From Methylococcaceae bacterium (GTDB lineage: Bacteria > Pseudomonadota > Gammaproteobacteria > Methylococcales > Methylomonadaceae): a DNA stretch of 5,350 nt. A model generated the notes under the pieces. That model had not been told where the DNA came from and ran no database searches. It saw nothing but the letters and a program-made list of their open reading frames with translations. Location: NCBI GenBank assembly GCA_030699345.1, contig JAUYMX010000263.1:1-5350 (forward strand). The letters run 5' to 3'. Below, piece after piece: positions 1 to 5,350 of the stretch. The position numbers were made by a program, and so were the translations under genes. Positions within the stretch are counted from its first letter, which is position 1, and every line of letters begins with the position of its first letter.

Positions 1-932
1 TAAGAGCCCTCATAGACGGCATGTTTAATTGTTTGGCAAAGCCACTGCGTGTTTGGATATTCGCTGGCATAGCATTCCATTAGCAGCAGTTTTAACAAAG
101 ACTTGTGCGGTGCATGCAGGGCTTTATAAAGATGCCATAGTGTCGCGCTGGTAAATTCTTCAGCCGGAACGGCCTCCAGACCTCCAAAATCAATCACCTC
201 ATGCTCATAAACAAAACGATTATTGATCAGGTGACTGACGTATTGACTGTAATTTAGTTCCTGATGTGGCGGTACCAGCCACCAAATAGGGGTTTTTCCG
301 GCGATATGTATGGCGGTTCGATAGAACTCCTCCAACAACAAATAATGCTGCGTATGCCCGCTGCTTTCTGCCGACATCGGTGTGTCTTCACCCTGGCGAA
401 ACTTGTCGCAATCCATCAGAAAAAAATGCACTTCCAAATCCAGTGTTGCCGCCCAGTGTTCGACAGCACTGGCTTTTTTTTGTAATTCGGTAAGATCAGA
501 TTTTGATAAATCGGCTCGATGACACAACCAAATGTCCATGTCGCTGATTTTAGAAAAGGCAATGCTGCCGACACTGCCCATTAAAAACAGCGCATCGATG
601 CAATGTTGGTCAGACGTGTGCCGGGCAACACTAAAGTTTTTGGAAAATTGTTTAGCCGATTTAATGGCTTTGCTGTCCGGTCGAAAATCAACAATTCCAG
701 CTGCGGTTGTTGACGATACAAAGCCCGGTAACAGTGGGTTGTTGCAATGAAAAATCAGTGGCAATAATTCCAGAAATACGCGTTGCCGTGGTTGTAGAAA
801 ATCCTGGGCGCGTGTCAGGCGCAAGTGATGCATTTTTTTGAAGCGCTGCTGAATGGCCGCTAAATCTTTGATAGAAATATCCTCGCCAGGAGCGCCTAGT
901 CGGATGGGAGGTAGTTGGTAGGATTCGGCCAT
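1..932 (-). CDS. cyaA: Class I adenylate cyclase, N-terminal part (runs off left edge)
   Basis: This gene encodes the N-terminal 310 residues of a class I adenylate cyclase, which converts ATP to cAMP and diphosphate in the cytoplasm. The translation lines up without large gaps with what I recall of E. coli CyaA. Residues 119-133 hold the nucleotidyltransferase motif: GS at 119-120 and DMD at 131-133, followed by IWLCH, matching DLDIWVCH in E. coli. Residues 159-173 (HWAATLDLEVHFFLM), 194-207 (TQHYLLLEEFYRTA) and 258-270 (ending LWHLYK) also match conserved blocks. The ATG at 932 is chosen because an in-frame TAA lies five codons upstream and the N-terminus fits the family. No Shine-Dalgarno sequence is visible before it. 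The gene starts 21 bases after the tamB stop, so it is probably cotranscribed with tamB, unless a promoter lies inside tamB. E. coli CyaA has about 848 residues, so the rest of the catalytic half and the whole C-terminal regulatory half are outside the window. Cell-level regulation cannot be judged here. Confidence 0.95.
   Translation of the reverse strand, partial: MAESYQLPPIRLGAPGEDISIKDLAAIQQRFKKMHHLRLTRAQDFLQPRQRVFLELLPLIFHCNNPLLPGFVSSTTAAGIVDFRPDSKAIKSAKQFSKNFSVARHTSDQHCIDALFLMGSVGSIAFSKISDMDIWLCHRADLSKSDLTELQKKASAVEHWAATLDLEVHFFLMDCDKFRQGEDTPMSAESSGHTQHYLLLEEFYRTAIHIAGKTPIWWLVPPHQELNYSQYVSHLINNRFVYEHEVIDFGGLEAVPAEEFTSATLWHLYKALHAPHKSLLKLLLMECYASEYPNTQWLCQTIKHAVYEGS
534..578 (-). other. 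cyaA: CyaA nucleotidyltransferase catalytic motif (GS...DxD)
   Basis: These codons encode residues 119-133 of the cyclase. Gly119-Ser120 and Asp131-x-Asp133 form the GS...DxD pattern of the DNA polymerase beta-like nucleotidyltransferase fold, in which the two aspartates bind the catalytic metal ions. The spacing between GS and DxD equals that of E. coli CyaA as I recall it, although the residues between them differ (VGSIAFSKIS here). The acidic residue Glu167 in the block DLEVHFFLMD is a plausible third carboxylate. The visible part therefore looks catalytically competent. Confidence 0.8.
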
Positions 933-953
933 GGTGAAGGGTGTTTAAGTTAG
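933..953 (-). other. 21-base tamB-cyaA junction
   Basis: This is the only non-coding stretch in the window. Read on the minus strand, the tamB TAA is followed by CTA ACT TAA, so a second in-frame stop lies two codons later. The rest, up to the cyaA ATG, is pyrimidine- and A-rich, with no AGGAGG-like sequence. There is no room for a hairpin terminator, and none is seen, so readthrough from tamB into cyaA is expected. Confidence 0.7.
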
Positions 954-3900
954 TTAGTCACGTTCAAACTCATAGTTTAGTTTTATTCGTTGCGATGTGC
1001 CGGTCTCGGTTTCCACATTTATGGAATTGGTCAATTTATGTTTAAGAACTAATACCGCTTGCTTATTAAATAAGCCCACTTTGGTGCCGATATAAAAATC
1101 CGGCGTCAGATATTGGCCAACCGCTACCAAGGTATCTTCCAGGGTTTCACCTTCTTTAACTTCCAAATTATCAATGCCCAGTTGGTCGGCAAGCCAGGAG
1201 ACTCGGCCAGCTCCTAAAGACACCGCGGCACTGGCAATCATATTGCTCTCGGATTTGCTCGCTTGGTTTAGCGGATTGCCGGTGACTAAATAAGCAAGTA
1301 CGTCAGTTTCCGGTAAGGCAGGTTCTGAAGATAAACGCGTCTTTGGCGATTTTAACGGACCGGTGACGCTAAGAATGGCCGTCACGGCTTTGCTTTTTGA
1401 CACACGAATAGCTTCTACATCCAGCCAAGGTTGATCGGCCGGGCCATTAAATACAAACCTACCTTTACGAACGGTAAGATCTTGCCCGTAACTGGTGTAA
1501 TGGCCTTTATCCATGTCGACATTGCCATACATGGCTATTTTTTCTGCCGTTTTAATAATCTTTAATCTGCCGGATAAATTGGTCTTTAGCCCTTGTCCTA
1601 CAAAGCTCACTTGCTTGCCTAGTTCAACTTCTATATCGGCATCAATGCTGGGTGCTGTAGCGGTATTTTCAATGGTTTTTTCGGCACCAATGATGACTTC
1701 ATCGCCGCTTACGGTAACGGCCTGCTCCGGCAATTGCTGGATTTCCATGATCGCTTTCGGCACTTTGATAATGCCGGTGACTTTGCCGCGGTTATCTGCA
1801 AACAACAGCTTTAACTCGGGCGATATGGCAATTTGCGCCTCTGGCAATTTAGCAACTTCAAAATCCTTACCGGTCAGTAACAACTCGACAGTGCCCGGTA
1901 ATTTGGCAACGCCAGTTAAGTTTACGTTGCCTTGTCCGGATTTAGCCGAGCCGGTGATTTGAATCTGCTCGGCAATACTCCCCGTTGCCAATGCCTGGAG
2001 ATTAATGTCACGTAACTCAAGGCCTAAGCCGTTCAGGTCCGCCGCACCTTGCGTAAAAGTAATCGCGCCGCTGGCAGCAGGGGCGGCAGTTGTGCCGAGT
2101 AGCGCCAAATCAGCATTAAATTTGCCTTTGAGCCCTGTTAATTGCGGCAAAAATGAATTCAATAAACTTAAGTCAGCAATGGATGCCTTGATTTGGCCTG
2201 ATAGCGCCTGGGTGTTACTGGTATCTACTTGCAGCTGGCCGCGTAAATAATCTTGTGCCGCTAACGCGAGATTAATATCCGCTGATATTTTCGAGCCTTG
2301 CAGCGTGCCGGATAACGAAGACGCGCCCAGATGGATAGTTTTCGGCTGTTTGTCGGCGGCAAACGAAACTTTAGTTGCAGGCAGGTCAAGCCGGTAATTG
2401 CCGGTGAGCAAGCCTTTTTGCTGCTGGATGTCCGCATCAGCATTGATAATGCCGGTGACTTGCATTCCTTCGGGCGCATAGGCTTGCAGTAAGCTAAGCG
2501 GTAAGTCGTTGGCTTTAAGTCGTAATTCAAGATCGCCATTTGCAAGATAATTTCCTTGCAGGCACAGCATCGCGGCTTGCTGGTGCAAACAAGTTTGCGC
2601 CAACTTGGCATCAATGCCTTTGGCGCTTTGCACCATGCGGACTACTAGATTATTGCTAAGCTGCCAGCGGCCCGCGTCGTTGGACTGCAAATCCAGTTTG
2701 GAAAAATCCCCCTCCCAACTGTTGCCCTTCAATCGTCCAGTCAGCGTGCTTGATAATTCGCCGTAATTAGAACTTAGATCGATAGTAAAGCGATGTTGCT
2801 CAGGGCTGCCCAGGCCATTAATCTGTAATTTACTAAGTTGGTTAGTGCCGCTTTTGATATTGCTGGCGGATAGTTTGAGTTGCGACGATTTGTTCGCACC
2901 AGGCTGATAATTCACGTTAACAGCCAATTGCTCGGCACTGTGTTCCCTAAAACGCAAGCGCTTACCGGTCCCCTGAAATGTGATTGCCGGGTTAAGCCAT
3001 GCACCTTGCAACTGCCCTTCGCCTTTTATTTGTCCCCCCAATCCCGGCCACAACTCATCTAAGGCTGGCGCGTCGATGCTGGCATTAAGACGGGCTTGTT
3101 CTTGTCCCAACGTGCCATCAATATTAAGTTTATTACGACCATAAATAATACGTAGCGCATCGATGCTAAGTTGCTCATCAGCCAATGCCAGTTTGCCGTT
3201 GGCACTGACCGGCTGACCACGCAAGCGTCCCTTTAATTGATTAATGTTGGCGTTAACTTGCAATGACTCGCCTGCCAGTTTGCCTTTAACAAGCGCGCTA
3301 AAGCTTAGGCTGCCCGGCAGTTCCGGCAACAAAATAGCCGGATTAAAATTCTTGGCGGACGCTTTTAGATCAAACAGTAGCGCTTCTTGCCAAGACACAG
3401 CGCCGCCCAACTGAAATACGCCCGCGCTGGATTTGAGCTCCAGTTTATCAATCGCGATAGCCTCCGTGCTGCCGTTGCCGCTAAAGGTTAATTGCGCTTT
3501 GGGTAACGATGGCTGGGATAACTGGGCATTGAGCTTAACCTGATATTTGTTAAGCAAGCCGGTCAACTCAAAATCACCTTGCTGGCTGCTGATTTGCGGC
3601 GACTTATCGGCAAGCGGCCAGTTAAAGTTCTGCCAGTCGCCATGCGCGTTGATACGAGGTGACGTTGGTAAATCTGCCAGATCGCCTGTTAACGTTAATT
3701 TGAACGGCGACGACACCCGATTATCGAAAGCTAGTTGCTGCAAATCGCCATTGACTGAGGTGACCGCTTGCAACAAACCAACCTCTTCACTGTTAAATTG
3801 CCAGTCAGCAGTGATGTTAAAAGGAAAACCGTTACCCAGCTTCACCTCACCTTTGATTGTCGCCGCCAGCGGCTGGGCATTAACGGCCAGCGAAACGACA

Positions 3901-4394
3901 TTAAGCTGACCATATTCAGTAAAAGCAGATAATTGCAGTTTTTGCAGCGTGTGTACTTGCTCGCCCAATTGGATGCTGACATTCGTCAATAATAGATTTT
4001 CAAGCACAATATCGACCGGCAGCAGCAAGTCGGCATTGACATCAAACGCGCTGGTTTCTGCAGGGGCGTTATTGTCAGTAATGTTGACCGTTAAGCCATC
4101 GATAGTCAGCTCTACAATTTTTAGCTTGCGGGAGAATATCGACGCGGGCTGCCAGGCTAATACCAGCTTATTGATACTGACAGTTTCCGTGTCGGTTTTG
4201 TAGGTCAGGTCAGATAATTCAAGCCGTTCAAGCAGTCGGCCTTCAATAGCTTTAACTGATGTTTGTGCAGGCAAACGCGCCAATAGGTGCTGCAACAGCC
4301 AGCGACTACCGCTGTTACTATTTAATAGTCCAAACAAACCGACCGGAATCAACAGCAGCATTAACAAGCTAAACAGCGCGATTTTTTTCTTCAT
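954..4394 (-). CDS. tamB: Translocation and assembly module subunit TamB (inner membrane-anchored, AsmA-like)
   Basis: TamB is the inner-membrane partner of TamA. Its long, hydrophobically lined beta-taco spans the periplasm and is implicated in outer-membrane protein assembly and in phospholipid transport to the outer membrane. The 1146-residue product starts MKKK followed by a hydrophobic segment at about residues 5-24, a typical N-terminal signal anchor. The middle is a long series of short alternating beta strands rich in Leu, Gly, Asn and Gln, with no catalytic motif. The C-terminal part, from about residue 770, is the TamB/DUF490 domain. Its conserved core at residues 969-997 includes YGQDLTVRKG and GPADQPWLDVEAIR, matching YGQDLIVRKG and GPPDQPYLNIEAIR as I recall them in E. 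coli. The start at 4394 is preferred over an upstream in-frame start at 4493 because that extension lies inside tamA and would put Cys-rich residues before the anchor. The ATG overlaps the tamA stop by four bases. The protein is somewhat shorter than E. coli TamB (about 1259 residues), which is within family variation. Confidence 0.96.
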   Translation of the reverse strand: MKKKIALFSLLMLLLIPVGLFGLLNSNSGSRWLLQHLLARLPAQTSVKAIEGRLLERLELSDLTYKTDTETVSINKLVLAWQPASIFSRKLKIVELTIDGLTVNITDNNAPAETSAFDVNADLLLPVDIVLENLLLTNVSIQLGEQVHTLQKLQLSAFTEYGQLNVVSLAVNAQPLAATIKGEVKLGNGFPFNITADWQFNSEEVGLLQAVTSVNGDLQQLAFDNRVSSPFKLTLTGDLADLPTSPRINAHGDWQNFNWPLADKSPQISSQQGDFELTGLLNKYQVKLNAQLSQPSLPKAQLTFSGNGSTEAIAIDKLELKSSAGVFQLGGAVSWQEALLFDLKASAKNFNPAILLPELPGSLSFSALVKGKLAGESLQVNANINQLKGRLRGQPVSANGKLALADEQLSIDALRIIYGRNKLNIDGTLGQEQARLNASIDAPALDELWPGLGGQIKGEGQLQGAWLNPAITFQGTGKRLRFREHSAEQLAVNVNYQPGANKSSQLKLSASNIKSGTNQLSKLQINGLGSPEQHRFTIDLSSNYGELSSTLTGRLKGNSWEGDFSKLDLQSNDAGRWQLSNNLVVRMVQSAKGIDAKLAQTCLHQQAAMLCLQGNYLANGDLELRLKANDLPLSLLQAYAPEGMQVTGIINADADIQQQKGLLTGNYRLDLPATKVSFAADKQPKTIHLGASSLSGTLQGSKISADINLALAAQDYLRGQLQVDTSNTQALSGQIKASIADLSLLNSFLPQLTGLKGKFNADLALLGTTAAPAASGAITFTQGAADLNGLGLELRDINLQALATGSIAEQIQITGSAKSGQGNVNLTGVAKLPGTVELLLTGKDFEVAKLPEAQIAISPELKLLFADNRGKVTGIIKVPKAIMEIQQLPEQAVTVSGDEVIIGAEKTIENTATAPSIDADIEVELGKQVSFVGQGLKTNLSGRLKIIKTAEKIAMYGNVDMDKGHYTSYGQDLTVRKGRFVFNGPADQPWLDVEAIRVSKSKAVTAILSVTGPLKSPKTRLSSEPALPETDVLAYLVTGNPLNQASKSESNMIASAAVSLGAGRVSWLADQLGIDNLEVKEGETLEDTLVAVGQYLTPDFYIGTKVGLFNKQAVLVLKHKLTNSINVETETGTSQRIKLNYEFERD
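1765..2461 (-). repeat. Pair of identical 19-base direct repeats inside tamB
   Basis: The sequence ttgataatgccggtgactt occurs at 1765-1783 and again at 2443-2461, in the same orientation and the same reading frame. On the coding strand both copies encode VTGII (TamB residues 645-649 and 872-876) with identical codons, and the flanking bases differ. VTG or ITG strand motifs recur elsewhere in this protein, so this is most simply explained by repetitive beta-strand architecture with shared codon choice, not by a mobile or regulatory repeat. Confidence 0.55.
2562..2591 (-). other. tamB: Cysteine pair in the TamB periplasmic region
   Basis: These codons encode Cys602 and Cys611, separated by eight residues (CLHQQAAMLC). 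They are the only cysteines in the TamB product when translation begins at 4394. In the oxidising periplasm they could form a disulfide closing a hairpin between two strands of the beta-taco. The disulfide is an inference from spacing and location. Confidence 0.5.
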
Positions 4395-5350
4395 ATCCTC
4401 GCACCTGCAGCAAAATGGATTTGAAATGAAGAATCCGCATCGTTTAACGGCAGAGCAAAATCCAGTCGCACCGGACCAAATGGCGAATACCATCTAACAC
4501 CCAAGCCCGCCCCGCTTTTGATATTGATGCTGTCAAGATTGTAGGCATTGCCTGCATCAAGAAACGCCGCGACGCCCCAATTGTCGAGAATTGCTTGTTC
4601 GTATTCGGCACTGACCACGCTTAAAAACTGGCCGCCTTCAACGTTACCGGCACTATCTCTGGGGCCCAGTTCTTTATAGGAGTAACCACGGATACTGTTC
4701 ATGCCGCCGGCAAAAAATCGATAGCTGGTCGAGAGCTTGTCAAAATGATCAACCAGCGTCGCGCCAAGTTCGGTGCGACCGATAAACCGGCCGCTCCAGG
4801 GCAGCGGCTGCGACCAGGTTGCCGATGCTGAACCCTGTGCAAAATTGACATCCGAGATGGGGTTTTTAACACTGCCCGCGACATTAAATTCCAGCCGGTA
4901 ACCTTTAGTTGGGCGCAATGGATTATCGGATTCCGAACGTAGCCAACTGCCGCCGGGCACCAGCAGTAAAGTTTCTCCTGCCCGTGTGCCGGTATCAAAA
5001 TCTTCATAACTGTAATCTATAAAAAGCGTCTGCTTCCAGCCATTGGCGAAAGCGTGCTTTGCTCGAGCCGACAGCTTGGCCGTTTTGGATTTATAGCTGT
5101 CGTTATCTTCACGCTTTAAGCCTGCACCCAAGCTGAAAACATCACTGGTGGGATTGGCCAGCGGCACATTATATTGAACATCGGCGGTCGATAGCACCGG
5201 GGCAAGGTCAATGTTAGACGTAAGATAATGACCGCGGTCGTTCAATCGACGATTGGTGTAAGAGCCGCTTAACAACGGCCCGATGTCGGTGTCATAGCCG
5301 ATGCCGACACTGTAATGATGCGTTTTTTTAGGGCGCAGCTTAATGGTGAT
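4391..5350 (-). CDS. tamA: Outer-membrane assembly protein TamA, C-terminal beta-barrel (5' end outside window)
   Basis: This is the C-terminal 319 residues of TamA, an Omp85/BamA-superfamily protein of the outer membrane that works with TamB in inserting outer-membrane proteins. The reading frame is open to the right edge, so the signal peptide and POTRA domains lie outside. The fragment begins in the POTRA-barrel linker and first strand (LRPKKTHHYSVGIGYDTDIGP, resembling LKPRDATKYSLGVGYSTDVGP in E. coli as I recall it) and therefore covers essentially the whole 16-stranded barrel. The hallmark loop 6 motif is present as FFAGGMNSIRGY, with IRGY at visible residues 220-223. The penultimate block GAGLGVRWYSPFGPVRLDFA matches the family almost exactly. 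The chain ends in FQIHFAAGARI. The last codons contain the tamB ribosome-binding site, and the TGA stop overlaps the tamB ATG, so the two genes are an operon with likely translational coupling. A generic BamA homologue is the alternative, but adjacency to tamB settles the assignment. Confidence 0.95.
   Translation of the reverse strand: MTIKLRPKKTHHYSVGIGYDTDIGPLLSGSYTNRRLNDRGHYLTSNIDLAPVLSTADVQYNVPLANPTSDVFSLGAGLKREDNDSYKSKTAKLSARAKHAFANGWKQTLFIDYSYEDFDTGTRAGETLLLVPGGSWLRSESDNPLRPTKGYRLEFNVAGSVKNPISDVNFAQGSASATWSQPLPWSGRFIGRTELGATLVDHFDKLSTSYRFFAGGMNSIRGYSYKELGPRDSAGNVEGGQFLSVVSAEYEQAILDNWGVAAFLDAGNAYNLDSINIKSGAGLGVRWYSPFGPVRLDFALPLNDADSSFQIHFAAGARI
4402..4406 (-). promoter_or_regulatory. 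Likely ribosome-binding site for tamB
   Basis: On the minus strand AGGTG lies seven bases upstream of the tamB ATG, within the last codons of tamA. A second purine run, GAGG, lies only two bases from the ATG, too close to be the usual site. The AGGTG position supports the start at 4394 and coupling of tamB translation to that of tamA. Confidence 0.5.

Noticed and set aside
264..750. Two plus-strand open frames of 73 and 72 codons at 264-485 and 532-750.
   Set aside because: They lie entirely antisense to the conserved cyaA coding region, encode no recognisable domain, and are explained as shadows.
933..1030. A possible sigma-70 promoter for cyaA at the 3' end of tamB.
   Set aside because: Only loose A/T-rich matches are present and no -35/-10 pair with proper spacing could be supported.
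2261..2614. Minus-strand open frame of 117 codons in another frame of tamB.
   Set aside because: It sits inside the uninterrupted tamB frame and has no recognisable features; a frameshift is not needed, because tamB reads through intact.
1513..4203. Several plus-strand open frames, up to 149 codons, antisense to tamB.
   Set aside because: TamB is a clear family match along this stretch. The antisense products are low-complexity, Ser/Leu/Pro-rich peptides with no family resemblance, as expected opposite Leu-, Gly- and Gln-rich coding sequence.
4395..4493. A 33-residue N-terminal extension of TamB from an in-frame upstream start at 4493.
   Set aside because: The extension overlaps conserved TamA codons, is Cys- and aromatic-rich, and would bury the MKKK signal anchor. 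The start at 4394 has a plausible ribosome-binding site.
4699..5007. Minus-strand open frame of 102 codons overlapping tamA.
   Set aside because: It is an alternative frame within the conserved TamA barrel, which is continuous across it.
4391..5275. A TamA-like gene starting within the window at 5275.
   Set aside because: The codon there is TTG and the frame stays open to the right edge with conserved first-strand barrel sequence upstream, so the gene is a fragment cut by the window and not a short gene.

Overview
The window is compact, almost fully coding bacterial DNA. All three recognisable genes lie on the minus strand, so transcription runs from right to left in the order tamA, tamB, cyaA. 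The class I (enterobacterial-type) adenylate cyclase, together with a tamA-tamB pair, points to a gammaproteobacterium with intermediate base composition. A methanotroph of the Methylococcales type is possible from the general look of the proteins, but this is a low-confidence guess because the sequence carries no direct taxonomic marker.

Layout: positions 5350 to 4391 hold the C-terminal part of TamA, an Omp85-family outer-membrane protein, covering essentially the whole beta-barrel; its signal peptide and POTRA domains lie beyond the right edge. Positions 4394 to 954 hold a complete tamB (1146 residues), whose start codon overlaps the tamA stop as ATGA. After a 21-base gap, cyaA starts at 932 and runs off the left edge. 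Its first 310 residues are present, including the nucleotidyltransferase catalytic motif. No stretch longer than 21 bases lacks a gene. No RNA gene, mobile element, CRISPR array or clear terminator was seen.

Together, TamA in the outer membrane and TamB, anchored in the inner membrane and crossing the periplasm, form the translocation and assembly module, which is implicated in outer-membrane protein insertion and in lipid transport between the membranes. The cytoplasmic adenylate cyclase downstream makes cAMP. The spacing suggests cotranscription with tamAB, but no functional link can be shown from sequence. I found no previously undescribed system. The points most worth a second look are the tamB-cyaA linkage, the poor ribosome-binding context of cyaA, and the divergence of CyaA from its classical signature.
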